A stretch of DNA of 64,000 bases from Abelmoschus esculentus. Its lineage: Eukaryota; Streptophyta; Magnoliopsida; Malvales; Malvaceae. A program made the translations under genes and the position numbers. Below are positions 23,188 through 34,806 of the stretch, in pieces. The stretch covers positions 23,358,001 to 23,422,000 of the forward strand of contig JAUCBN010000003.1 of NCBI GenBank assembly GCA_035048815.1, written 5' to 3'. Each line of letters starts with the position of its first letter. The stretch's first letter is position 1. Under the pieces are notes generated by a model. It saw only the letters and a list, made by a program, of their open reading frames with translations, was not told the DNA's origin and ran no database searches.

Positions 23188-25028
23188 GGTGTGTTTCTGT
23201 GTAGTGCCATAATTGATATATGTGAACTCAAGTATATGTGCAAGTATACACAGTTATGCAAGTAATAATAGGGTGAGTGAGTATCATTCCCACGAGGATC
23301 TAGAGTAAAGTGTGAAGTCAAATTTGTCAAGGCAAAAAGGGTTGTCACTAAAAGAAAACAAAGATAAAGATTAAAACACAAGAAAATGGATATGTACGAT
23401 GAAGGTGTAAGATGGAAATGCTACGGGAATTCTACAGTGCAAACAACTAAAATTTGCCAAGGCAAAGTAGAATGGATGATGATGGCAAGGTGGATGTATG
23501 AAGGTGATATGTGACTGTATAGTGGAGTGATTGCAAGATAGTAAGCAAAGTAAAGAAAGTAAGTTGTAAATGCGAGGGCAAAAACAGGATGCAAAAACAC
23601 GTTAAACAATATATTGTACTTTTCCTCTATTGATGAACTCTCTAGGGAATGACTGATGGTGGCTTCCATGGTTTCCTACCCCTTACCCCTACCTAACATA
23701 TAGCTGCTATGGTGTGTACTTACTCGATAGAGGTTTCTAAGGTATTCCCGCTCTCTCGATTCATAGGAACCTGACAAACTAAAATGCCATGGCATTTTCG
23801 CCTGTTACGCGAATGACACCTTAGCCTATCGATAAAGTGCCCTCCTTTTAGTCATTGAAGCCTTCACCTACGCCTCTCTCGAGCGCTCTAGGATCCAACT
23901 AGACCCTATTTGCAGTCTAGAACGCATTGCTCACGTAGATCCTCCCTTAGCTCTTCTCGGATGATCTAAGGATCTATAGTTACGACTCTCTCGAGTGCTC
24001 TAACTTGTATCTAAACCATGGACACTCTCATGCCTCATACAAAGTTCAAATAATTATCAACAATGAGCAAAGAAAATATACAAACACTTAGCATGCAATA
24101 TATTAAATAGAAACAAAAGTTAATCATCCATAAAAGCTACCATCGAAATAAGGTTACATGGTGGAGCTAAATGTTAAGAGTAATCAACCACAATAAACTT
24201 AAACATCTAACATTAATCCTCATGAAAATATAACAAAATAAAGCAAGGAAGGAGGATTAGAAGACACCCTCGGTGTGTATCACCGTCGCCTCTTCAACCA
24301 CCATGGTCTCCTTGGTGTGCTAGCCCCTCTCGGGTGCCTATCACACCACTCCCTTCGAGTGCTATCAATGGAGGTCCCTTTGGCAGGAAGTTGGAGGAGA
24401 AAGATGGGAGCTTTCTGCCGTAAAGACCGCCTCAAAAGGTACCTCTTTTCTGTGTTTCTCTCCCGAAAAAGCCTCCTTTTAGTGTAGGTCACCATGTCTT
24501 TTAAAGAGGGTGAAAATCCCTAAAAGATGTGCAAAAATCCCTTTCTACCCTCATTTTTGTCCTGACATTCTTGTAGGATTGGCAGATGTGACAGTGGTCC
24601 CCTATTAACTTGGCTTGCATTCACGCCATATTCTCTATGGTCCCCTATTGAGGTGGTTGTAGCCAGTTGTAGTGGTCCCGATCTGGTGGTAGAACCAGCT
24701 AGCACTCTTATCAAAATATCTCTTTGTCGTTTAGTTCAGCCCAGGAATTCTCTAGCATTTCCATGGTATTTTCCTTTTGCCATCCTTCTGAGAATGCCAT
24801 GAAAAATTGCCTCAACTTTCGTTTTGCTTTACCTGTACAACACCACTAAAAAGAACTACCTTTCCCATTAAATAGCATCTATTACCACCTCAAAATGCCA
24901 AGGCATATCTAAATGACTATATGAAATGTCATGAACCTAAATGCAAGTAAATGAGCCTATATGAGCCTAAGGACACTCAATAACTTAAGTAAAAAGGCCT
25001 AAAATATATCCTTTTTACGGAGTTATCA
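23188..25028 (-). mobile_element. 3' LTR of element I
   Basis: About 1.84 kb, minus-strand start TGATAACTCCG at 25028; the end lies at one of several CA positions near 23187-23192. It contains the 18-bp perfect palindrome AAAATGCCATGGCATTTT at 23781-23798. The stretch 23700-24010 has CCTCTCTCGA-type repeats. ORFs here are chance. Confidence 0.85.
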
Positions 25029-26062
25029 CACCCCCAAACTTAAGCTATTGCTTGTACCCAAGCAATGGATAGTAGCTAGCAGAGAAAGAATGTCATGACA
25101 TTGTCAAAATCTAGGTAAGCAATAGGTCAGAGTTTTAGCCCTCAGAAAATGTCATGCCATAAATATATAAGACTCGAAGAAATTGCAAGAACTTTGCCCT
25201 ATGACCAGGTCGGATGCGAGTGCGTATATGAGTGAGTGTATCCTTTCCATGCTTAGCTAACGTAGAAAAAATCTAAGGAATGATCATTATTCTAGCAGAG
25301 CAGGTCTATTCATTAAAGCACGTTTTTAATACTCCCCATGTATATAATATATATATTTTCTTTTTTTAGCATTAGTAAATACCAACAAACTGCTACGAGA
25401 GGAGCCATCCTGTCACACTACCTTCTACTCATGCCATAGCTGCCATTTATTTATACGCGGTATCCAGGCGATGCCATGACAAGTTAAAAGTATAGTGTCA
25501 CCCTGTGCCTCTTTCAGTAACTCATATGCACATGGAAATGCCATGGCATAGTGGAGTATCCCTCTACAGATATGTCCAAATATTTATTCTTAACTTTCAA
25601 TACTAAACTATTGGGGGTTCTCTATTAACAAAACAATTTACTAAAGCATGCTAAGCTATTAAAGTTTACATTCTAAAAAACTTTTCTAACTTCCCTAAGC
25701 ATGGAGAACATACACTCGTGTAATAATGAAATAATCACAAACAACCAAATCCTAAGGCAAATTCTATTCAAATCCCAAGTCATGCATATTCAATTCCATT
25801 TCTGGCCACATAAGGTATATCATCATCGGGCATCACTAACTATAATACTGAAAACTTAACCTAAACTTCCACAGATGTCATGGCATATTTCTACAACTAC
25901 TGCTATCATGCACATGGAGTAGAGTAAAGAACGATACCTCCCCCAAACTTGAGGAAAGCATTGTCCTCAATGCAACTAAAAATAAACTATATTAAATACA
26001 ATGAAATGAAATGAAATGTACCTTGGCTACTTGGGCGGTGTCGTGGCAATTTGGTGCAATGT
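25029..26062 (-). other. 3' UTR of element I with two purine-tract blocks
   Basis: Minus CTTAAGTTTGGGGGTG (25029-25044) abuts the LTR and is the polypurine tract. A second similar block, GAGGACAATGC ... CAAGTTTGGGGGAGG, lies at about 25938-25972, some 900 bp upstream. At least six palindrome words lie between them. No gene seen. Confidence 0.72.
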
Positions 26063-27514
26063 TCAGCACTTCGACGGGGGTAGGCTAACATCAGGGTCAA
26101 TCTTAGCATCGGCTCCTCGTGATTTTTACTTGCCATCAGCTGAAGGTAGGGTGGGTTGTTTTCTCGCTGACATTTTGAGTTTGCGCTTGGATTTCTTCCT
26201 CGAAGGAGAGGGCATAGTTGAATCTACTTGTGGGGCTATTGGTTGGTGTTCTTCTTGTTGTGTGGGCGGTGCAGGTGGGTCTTCAAAAAGTAAAGACATG
26301 AAACTAGCTCCATGGTCATTTTCAGCAGTGGGGTCCTGTTGATCTTGAGTCTGGGCTTGCTCCTCGGTCTATGGATCTGTTGGCCGTGCCTTTTCAGACG
26401 GATTAGCTGGTGATGGTACCTGGTTTAGATTAGGTGCAGCTCGCCCGGTAGGTGTTGTAGCAGCTGTAAATCCCATGGTATTTTATGTTGTAGTGGGCAA
26501 TATTGAGTCCGAGAAAGCAGGAAATTCTTGATCGAGCGGAGGAAATAGTTCTACCAGGTAACCTTTGATGACTTCATCTCTTTCCTCCGTGTAAAGGAAG
26601 AATTCTTTGAGATCTTTGGACAAGTCATCCACTTTTGCCATGGCATTCTTGGATAGCTCCAGTGCCTCATCTTTGTAGAATGGGGCTCTTCCTCTAGTAG
26701 CAGCAGCATGCGAAGATTTCAGCTGCTTGTCTATGTTTCCCATTAAATCTATCACCTTCTCAGCAGATAGCTCTTTCATTCCTTCTAAAATTTTATCATA
26801 TTGATCTTCTGGAACATCCTTTTTTCGGCACAAGGCCGTGATTAAGTTTGGAAATAAGAGGGTGCTCTTGGGTCTCTTCCAACAAGCGTGCGTCTCTTGC
26901 ACAATAATCATCCCTACATCTATGAGGCAACCATAAAGGATGGAATGTAACGGCATAAGGCAGGGAAAACTCACAATGGTGTGATGCGAGGTAGGCATCA
27001 ACTTGTATCTAACAAAATGGTTCCATAACCGGGCGTTGAGAAGTAAAGACTCTCGGTTCACTGTGCGCCTTTCCGCTTATTAACCATTCCACTCGGTCTC
27101 GGGCAAACATAAATCTTCCTTCACTCCTTGGTAGGTTTTATAATCAACCTCTTCTTCCATTTTGGCGTGACGGTCCACTCCTTGAGGAATATTGAAGAAT
27201 CAGTTGATAGTAGTGTTGGTGAAGTGGATGTTTTTACCCCGGACATAAACAGATTTTTGGTCTGGGCTATGGATGTTGGCATAGAATTCACGCACTAAGG
27301 TGGCGTTGACAGGGTCTGGATGGGCGGCAAACTTCTCCCAATGGTGTTGCGCCACAACATCTTTCACCTTTGGTCCCATCTCATCGGAGAGATTGAAGCC
27401 TAGTTCGAATAGAATTCTTCGATTCTTGAAGCTCTTGAATCTTTCTCCGGTTGCTTGGTCTATAAAAATGGAAGGAGGGGGTAGTGCGGATCCTAAGGGT
27501 CTCGTGCTTACCAT
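26063..27514 (-). pseudogene. ORF3 (Transposase_32-like) of element I
   Basis: ATG at 27514: MVSTRPLGSALPPPSIFIDQ, then FKNRRILFELGF, HHWEKFAAHP, NATLVREFYANIH and YVRGKNIHF, the typical N-terminal half of this family. A TGA replaces Trp after TTIN (about 27200) and there is a frameshift near 27070. The second half (27061-26483) contains LNARLWNHFVRYKLMPTSHH, LFPNLITALC and a helical stretch. Beyond the stop at 26483 the frame carries on through Pro/Gln-rich sequence to a strongly basic block (SRKKSKRKLKMSARK, about 26190) and ends at 26063. The basic block looks like a nuclear localisation or nucleic-acid binding tail. About 480 residues if unbroken. It is located where Athila elements carry the env-like ORF; function unknown. 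Confidence 0.8.
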
Positions 27515-27919
27515 CTTTGAGTAAAAAGAAAGAAGACAAAGGTTTCGGCTATGGAGAATTGTTGGTGAAGAAGAATATGAAGTGTATAGGGAAAGAGAAA
27601 AATAATAAAGGTGAAACCTTTATTATCTTAGTGGGGTTGTGGTCTAGAGACGTGTGGAGGGGGTTAATTGGTGAGGGAATAAAGATGTCAGGTTTTGTTT
27701 TTATTACGAGAGAGAGGGGATAAATTTGAATTTCAAAATAAAAACTCCCTCTTTGTCTTTTTGCCGCCCATATTTTCAAGTAGGGTTTCCTACTTTTCTC
27801 CTTCTTTTTCCTTCAGTCGTGGATTAAAAGGTTTAACAAATTAAAGCAAATAAAACAAACTTAATGACTATTTATTTATGAACAGGAGTAAACTGAAAAT
27901 GGCATGACATTTCAGTATG
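27515..27919 (-). other. Integrase-ORF3 spacer of element I
   Basis: About 400 bp between the end of pol and the ORF3 ATG. It is pyrimidine-rich on the minus strand just before the ATG. I see no TATA box as clear as in the A/G/H family. Confidence 0.5.
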
Positions 27920-29149
27920 TCATGCATCTATAAGATATGTGGTAGGTTTTTCTCGTATCACGTAAGCTCCAGTGCAGATCTTCAGACGTTGCCCATTAAC
28001 TTTGAAAATTGTCCTGTCTTCTAGATTCTTGATGTCTATAGCTCCATGGGGGTATACATGGTGATTCACAAATGGCTCGGACCACCTCGATTTCAACTTC
28101 CCAAGGAAGAGCTTCAACCTTGAGTTGAACAGGAGCACTTGTTGTCCCGCATGTAAATGTCGTGGCAAAATTGCTTGATCATGCCATTGCTTGGTTCGCT
28201 CCTTGTTGAGTTTAGCATTCTCATAAGCTTTAGTCCTGAATTCCTCTATCTCATTCAACTCTAGAAGTCTTCTCTCACTAGCTAAATCGGCGTCCAAGTT
28301 GAGTTTTTTAATTGCCTAATAAGCCCTAAACTCTAGTTCGACCAGAAGGTGACAAGCTTTCTCATAGACTAACTTAAATGGAGACATCCCTAGTGAGGCT
28401 TTGAAAGCTGTTCGGTACGCCCACAACGCTTCATCAAGCTTTGGTGACCAATCCTTCCTTCTCAAATTCACCATTTTTTTCCAAAATTTGCTTGATTTCA
28501 CGGTTGCAAACATTGGCTTGCCCATTGGTTTGGGGATGATATGCCTTGGCAATTTTGTGTCGCACCCCATATCTTTGTAATGCCATGGCAATTAACTTGT
28601 TGTCAAAATGGGTGCCTTCATCACTGATGATAGCCCTTGGCACACCGAATCTTGTGAAAAAATGCTTATGTAGAAATTTAAGCACTGTCTTTTCATCATT
28701 CCTTGGTGTTGCGATGGCTTCAACCCATTTAGACACGTAGTCTACTGCCAAAAGGATGTATAGATCTCCAAATGAGTATGGGAATGGTCCCATAAAGTCC
28801 ATGCCTCATACGTCAAATAACTTAACCTCCAATATGTTTTGTCATGGCATTTCATGCGGTCTGGAGATGTTCCCTGTTTTCTGACATTGATCGCAGGCTT
28901 GGTAAAATGACTGGGCATCTTTGAATAATGTAGGCCAATAAAATCCTTATCGGAAGACTTTTGCAGCTGTCCTCATCCCGCCAAAGTGACCTCCACATGG
29001 ACTTGTGTGATAGTGATGCAGAATATCATGTTGCTCTTCTTCAAGCACACATCTTCAGATAATTTGATCGGCATAATGCTTGAACAGGTATGGTTCATCC
29101 CAGAAATATGACTGTGCGTCGTGTCTGAATTTCTTCCTTCCCTGGCTAG
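27920..29149 (-). pseudogene. Integrase of element I
   Basis: Zinc-binding region: HHYHTSPCGGHFGGMRTAAK ... YQACDQCQKTGNIS (about 29010-28880). First catalytic Asp in GMDFMGPFP, second in IISDEGTHFDNK. The third position, 36 residues on in the HPQTNGQA motif, reads Asn (GQANVCNREIK) instead of Glu, so the DDE triad is broken. A frameshift near 28470 splits the core. The C-terminal part shows WSPKLDEALWAYRTAFK, GMSPFKLVYEKACHLLVELE, and the GPF-like block WSEPFVNHHVYPHGAI. Stops are scattered (about 28806, 28942 and 29069). Confidence 0.9.
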
Positions 29150-30965
29150 TCATGTCAATGGAAAAACACCACTCACGAGAAAATTAGCAAGGTCAGCATA
29201 CCTCGGAATTGTCGTGGCATAAAGAATTTTCTCATCAGGAAATTCATCATGTATATCAATCTTGTCATGACATTCCAGGTTAACTTCTAGCCTAGAAAGA
29301 TGATCAACAACTTGGTTCTCGGTTCCCTTCCTATCTACCACTTCTAAATCAAATTCTTGCAATAGTAATATCCATCTAATGAGCCTAGGTTTGATATCCT
29401 TTTTAGTCACTAAGTACTTAATTGCTGAGTGACCGGTGTGAACAATGACCGTAGTACCTATCAAACACGACCTAAACTTTTTAAACACAAATACCACAAC
29501 AAGTAACTCTTTCTCGGTGGTAGTATAGTTAAGTTGTGCATTATTTAAAGTATGGCTAGCATAATAAACAACATAAAAAATTTTACCTCGATGCTACCCC
29601 AAGACTACTCCCACGGCGTAGTCACTCGCGTCGTATATCAGCTCGAACGGTAGTATCCAATCTGGGGGAACAACGATTGGTGCAGTGATCAGGCTTTGTT
29701 TCAGATCTGTGAAGGCGCTATGACATTTTTTATCGAACACAAAAGGTTGGTTCTGCTGCAACAACATGCACAAGGGCTTGGAGATCTTGGAGAAATCCTT
29801 GATGAATCTCCGGCAAAATCCCGCATGTCCAAGCAAACTTCTTATGCCCTTGACATTTATTGGTGGTGATAGCTTCTCGATCACCTCAATCTTAGCTTTG
29901 TCTACCTCAATGCCTTTGTGTGAGATCTTATGCCCCAACACAATGCCTTCCGTCACCATGAAGTGACATTTCTCCCAATTCAGCACAAGGTCAGCCTCTT
30001 CACATCGCTTCAGGACCTTTACTAAATTGCCAAGACATTTTTGGAAACTGTCTTCGGAAACAAAATTGTCATCCATAAAAATTTCAAGAGAGTCTTCAAC
30101 CATATCGGAGAAGATAGCTTGCATGCAGCATTAGAAAGTTGTCGTGGCATTACACAATCCAAAGGGCATCCTTCAAAAAGCGTAAGTGCCATAAGTACAA
30201 GTGAAAGTGGTCTTCTCTTGGTCCTCCGATGCGATAACTATTTGATTATAACCCGAATATCCATCCAAGAAACAATAGTAAGCTTTGCCCCCCAAGCGAT
30301 CTAACATTTGGTCGATGAAGGGTAGAGGAAAATGGTCCTTCTTCGTAGCCTTGTTGAGCTTACGGTAGTCCATGCAAATCCTTCATCCAGTCACTACTCT
30401 CATCAGAAATAGCTCATTGTCCTCATTGCTCACCACGGTCGTGCCTCCTTTCTTTGGCACACATTGAATCGGGATTACCCATGAACTGTCCGATATTGGG
30501 TAAATAACTCTAGCGTCAAGCCATTTAAGAGTCTCCTTCATAACAACTTGTTTCATGATGGGGTTGAGTCTACGCTGCGGCTCTATGGATTTGCCATGGT
30601 ATTCTTCCAGAAGTATCTTATCCATACAAATGGTAGGACTAATCCCCTTTAAGTCTGCCATGGTCCATCCTATCGCTCGTTTATGTTGTGACAAAACAGC
30701 GAGTAGACTTCTCTCTTGGTCAACATTTAAGTTCGCAGAAATAATAACTGGCAGGGTCTCATTATCAACCAAATAAGCATATTTCAAATATTGTGGAAAA
30801 ATTTTTAAATCTAGCTTTGGTGCATCGAGTAATGAAGGCTTAGGAGGATTGAATTCCTCGAAATCAAGGGGTTCGGAGCTTGAATTGTTTCTAGCTATCA
30901 GCAGACTAGCTTGATGTTCCTCCAAGGAAGGTTCACTAGCTTCTTCTTCTTCTTCATTAGTGAGC
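29150..30965 (-). pseudogene. Reverse transcriptase and RNase H of element I
   Basis: RT landmarks: the connection LNVDQERSLLAVLSQHKRAI, QRRLNPIMKQVVMKE, PISDSSWVIPIQCVPKKGG, RICMDYRKLNKATKKDHFPL and CFLDGYSGYNQI (first catalytic Asp). The active site is IFMDDNFV (both Asp kept), followed by LVLNWEKCHFMV and GHKISHKGIEVDKAKI. RNase H has LIYDASDYAVGVVLG (Cys-to-Tyr before the catalytic Asp) and VHTGHSAIKYLV, where the usual TDH reads TGH. The end is TENQVVDHLSRLE. Stops at about 30382, 30170, 30130 and 29591 break the frame. This is the only substantial Ty3-type RT in the window. Confidence 0.92.
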
Positions 30966-31902
30966 TCTTCTTACTCATCCAGCTGTACGAAATTGTTGTG
31001 GCAAAATTGATCAGCTTCTATAGATTGCTCATAATCTGCTTCAAAAATGCCCTTGCATTCTTCAGAGTCATCCATGTACTTGAGAGAATTGTTGATGTTC
31101 ACGGTCAATCTTTGATTTGCTACACGCATTGTGAGCTCACCCTTCTCACAATCAATGAGAATGCGACCGAATGCTAGGAAAGACCTCCCTAATATGATAG
31201 GTGTATTAGCATCAGCCTCACAATCAAGTATGAGGAAGTCGGATGGAAAAACAAACTTGTCCACCCTCACTATGAAATCTTCGATCTTCTCCTCAGGTCT
31301 CACATTGGAACGATCGGCTAGCTGCAAGATGACGGATGTAGGTTTCGTATCTCCCATGCCAAGCTTCACAAAAATTGACTTGGGTATCAGATTAACACTC
31401 GATCAAAGATCACAAAGTGCTTTCCAAAAAACTTTTCTCCAATGGCACAAGGAATAATGAAGCTTCCCGGATCCTTCTTCTTTGATGGTAGATTACTCGA
31501 GGCAGAGCAATATTCTTTTTTCGTGGCAATTGTCTCGAACTTCTCCACTTTACACTTCTTTGTGACTATCTCCTTCAAAAATTTAGTGCAAGTAGGCATC
31601 TGGTCAATTGCCTCCAATAACGGGACATTTATGTATAGCTGATCTAACTTGTCCACAAACTTTTTAAATTGAATTTCATCGTTGTGCTTTTTGAGCCTCT
31701 AAGGAAAGGGTGGTGGGGGTTAAACTTCTTCCACTGGTGGTGTAAGAACTGGTTTTGCCGTGGCATTTCTGCCCGTTCCTTCGTCAGGTTCCTTTGTCAA
31801 ACCTTTCTCCTGGTCCTTCTCCTCAAGATTTTTTTCAGGCATTTCTTCTTGCACAGGTTCTAGGAGGGAATCTTCAGACTTCTTCCCCCAAAACTTATCT
31901 TG
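30966..31902 (-). pseudogene. Gag C-terminus and protease of element I
   Basis: The Pro-rich Gag end (PPPPFP, RLKKHNDEIQFKKFVDKL) leads into VPLLEAIDQMPTCTKFLKEI and the protease. The active-site region is disturbed by a frameshift near 31400: in the second frame it reads CDLRSSVNLIPKS, where DLGAS is expected. Downstream are LGMGDTKPTSVILQLADRS, VRVDKFVFPSDFLILDCEAD and IILGRSFLAFGRILIDCEKG. An acidic linker (EELTNEEEEEASEPS) joins it to RT. Only one frameshift and few stops are seen here. Confidence 0.85.
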
Positions 31903-33115
31903 CTAATTAAGTTGAGTACCACTTCTGAGTGTGATTACGCTGCAGTGCTCCTTACCATGCGGCTTAGTGACTTCAGTATCACTCGGCAGACGTCCAGCTT
32001 GACGCTCTTGTAATGCCATTGCAATTTGGCCTATCTGATTCTCTAGATTTCGGAACGAAGCACTATGGCTTTGCAGTAAAGTACCTTGGTTCTTGATGGC
32101 AGTTGTATGCTCTTGAAGCATCGTCTTAGTACTTAGAATAAAATCTTGCATAGTCGCCTCCAAGGAACTGGTATTAGATGATGATGCAACCCCCTTGTTC
32201 TGATTATACCAGGGCATATTCGGTTGAAAATTCTGGGGCTCTTACTGATTTTGGTTTTGCGTTGGGGGATTAGGATTGTTGGGTCCTTGGTTTCCCCATG
32301 AAAAATTTGGATGCTTTCTTCATCTTAGATTGTAGGTGTTCGAGTAGGGATTGTTGTTTCTTCGGTTAAAGTTGCTCACATAATTCCCTGACTCATTGGT
32401 TCCTGGGCACTCACTCTCGTGGTGATTGCCATGGCATATCAGACATGCTGAACTAGCCATCTTCACTTCCTTCACTTCATTGGAACGTTGAATGCTCTTT
32501 AACATGTTGGTGATAGCTGAGAGTTGGGCGGATAATGAGTCTTTCACATCAAGCTCAAATGTCCCTTGTGCCTTCCTCCCAGTTCCAAGTCTTGTAGAAG
32601 GAAATTGATAGTCATTGTTGGAAATTCTATCAAGAATGTTAAATGCCTCCTCGGGTGATTTATCTAGCAAAGTTCCATTTGCCAAGGCATCTAGCATCAT
32701 CCTCGTTGGTGCATTGACTCTGTTGTAGAACATTACAATTTGAGTCCAATCTTGAAATCCATGATTTGTACACTTGCGAAGCAGTCCCTTGTATTGATCC
32801 CAACATTCGCACATTGACTCGTCGTCACCTTGGCGAAAAGAAGCAATATCATTTCGAAGTTAGGTATTGAGATTCAGAAGATTATACCGTAGCAAAAATC
32901 TCTTGCATAGATCAGCCCATGACTCCTTCTATCCGGATGGTACTCCACTCAACCATCCCCTTGCTCGACCACCTAGAGAATAAGGAAATAGTTTGAGCTT
33001 CAACACGTCCTCATGAACTCCTTGTTGACGGAATGAGTCACAAACTTCTAAAAATGCCCTGATATGTTGCCTTGCATCTTCATGTGCCATACCTCCAAAT
33101 TGACCAATCGAGTTA
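31903..33115 (-). pseudogene. Gag of element I, N-terminus missing
   Basis: Begins in the motif NSIGQFGGMAHEDARQHIRA, continues with LKLFPYSLGGRARGWLSGVP, LCKRFLLRYN, FYNRVNAPTRMMLDALANGT and ILDRISNNDYQFP. A true CCHC-like knuckle CLICHGNHHESEC is present at about 32415-32453, followed by NPYSNTYN and HPNFSWGNQGPN, the Athila signature. Stops at 32928, about 32862, 32317 and 32250. The conserved N-terminal 80-100 residues are replaced by copia LTR sequence at 33116. Confidence 0.88.
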
Positions 33116-33896
33116 ATGTCCGTGACCAACTCTTTTAATGTATTATATCCTTTTGTCCTTTTATATTTTTAATAGGCAGAAGTCTTGGAATAGTCACACT
33201 TGTATAGCCTATTATTAGTGTTTCTTGATATCTAGAGTGGACTACTATTAATGAATAATTTGTGATATCTCATATCAACATATTCAAGCATGGCCATGCA
33301 TTTTTAGTCTCACTCAATCAAGTGGCCTTTGATATATTTTCCTATTTTGTAGGAAGGACAAATCCTATCTTGATTATTCACATCTCACTACATATATTGT
33401 AATATGTCCAATGTCAGTTTTTATAGTGTAACTAATTACGAAAGACATTTAACTGCATCAAAACATAAAACAACATATGTTGAGATAGTAATAATCTCAA
33501 GTCTAAGGATTATACATATAGTTGTCACTATGAGTAATATCGTGACCGTCACATAATAATCCAAGATATATGCTCATAGTGGGTCAATCCAATATATTAT
33601 TCTCTACTAATATATTCATGTATTAATTCTGACATCTCTATGTCAATGACAACTCATTATCATCAATTTATCACATGTTAGTCTTAAGCGTATTATTATT
33701 GTCCATACCCATAATAATACTTGACTAAGGATCTTTTAATAATAATACATATATTATTATATGGACCTTATTGTTTCTCAGTTTATGTGACACATATATC
33801 TGAAAACAACAATGGCAATGCCTTTATTCAATAAAATTGGTAAATGAAAGTATCCATACAATCATCATATGATTGGTCTTTGGGCATACTCTAACA
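33116..33896 (-). mobile_element. Truncated copia LTR (minus)
   Basis: Reverse complement of the first ~780 bp of the 7956/14734 LTR, starting TGTTAGAGTATG at 33896. It ends in the word GTTGGTCACGGACAT, which is also readable as gag sequence of element I. The junction therefore lies in that shared word. No copia coding sequence accompanies it. Confidence 0.9.
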
Positions 33897-34336
33897 GACT
33901 AGAGGTGCCTATAACCGGCTCTAGGAAATACTCTTCTTCATGCTAGTGGTACCCAAAATTGGCTCTAGTATGCTTAAAAGAAAAGAAAAAGAAATACTAA
34001 AATAAGAAGGAGAAAACACAATCCTTGAGGTGCCCGAAATTGGCTCAAGAAATTGTTTTTTTAAGAAGAGTACACTAAATCCAAGTCTATTTTTCTTGAA
34101 CTTAGAGTTTATCTAAGAAGTCCCTTAATCAAACTTGTCCCCCAAAACGCACACACACTAAACCTTATAGTTTGTCTTCTAGGTACACCCTTAGGTAACT
34201 AAAAGGTTAAGTCTAAAGAATAGACATAGTTATGGTGGGGAGAATAGATGGAAACATAAGACAAAGAGAGAATAAGGTTTAACAAATTGATGGTTTGTAT
34301 TGCTTGAGGACAAGCAATAATTCGAGTTTGGGGGTT
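33897..34336 (+). other. 3' UTR remnant and purine tract of a plus-strand Athila-like element
   Basis: Contains the GAGGTGCC ... TTGGCTC words of the 3' UTRs at 17190-17340 and 50200-50360 (opposite strand). It then has GAGGACAAGCAATAATTC and the polypurine tract GAGTTTGGGGGTT (34324-34336) directly before an LTR. The upstream body was lost at the copia LTR junction. Confidence 0.78.
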
Positions 34337-34797
34337 TGATAAGTGCTAAACTCACTATCACTTTCTACACTTTTCATGAGCATTAATCATCAATTCTACA
34401 CCCACTTGAACCAATGCATATACTTAATATGATATATTTAGGGAGTATGCTATTAAAGAAGATATTTGTAGAAAATGCATACTTTACTATATTTTTATGT
34501 CTATGAAGGAAAAAGTATTATCGCGGCAGCAAACTAAGGCTAAGGCAGGACCTGATGCTGAGGCAGCAAAGAACAAATAGAAATACGGCATGCAAACTAA
34601 GGAGAAAAATGAGGAGAACGTTGCTGGATAAGAAGCCCAAGGATCGGAGTAGGACAACACAAGGAAAAACCAATGACAAGGCCATGCGGGAAAGCCTTTT
34701 AGAAGAATTAAACTCGGAAATATTTAACCTATGTACATAACTTATTCCCTACTTCAAGTTGTATTCTATTTAGGAAAGGTTAACCCTAGGCCAAGCC

Positions 34798-34806
34798 TAT
34801 ATAAGG
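34798..34806 (+). promoter_or_regulatory. LTR TATA box
   Basis: CTATATAAG in the plus-strand LTR; the related LTR at 46848-47652 has the same box on the minus strand (47175-47184). Confidence 0.5.

Larger units (their letters stand above)
23188..33115 (-). mobile_element. Athila-like element I with full gag-pol-ORF3, 5' end lost
   Basis: Read on the minus strand: gag (from 33115), protease, RT, RNase H, integrase, ORF3, 3' UTR, purine tract and a 1.8-kb 3' LTR. The 5' LTR, primer site and gag N-terminus are replaced by a truncated copia LTR at 33116. LTR sequence differs from element A apart from the TGATAA start, so it is another Athila lineage. It is unusually rich in the palindrome TGCCATGGCA and its variants. 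All genes contain stops or frameshifts. Confidence 0.93.

Noticed and set aside
23700..24010. Regular CTCTCTCGA-containing words suggestive of an array
   Set aside because: Spacing and sequence are irregular; there is no constant repeat with unique spacers, so it is not a CRISPR array.
26016..26342. 108-codon plus-strand frame
   Set aside because: It is the antisense shadow of the C-terminal end of ORF3 of element I, which reads meaningfully on the minus strand.
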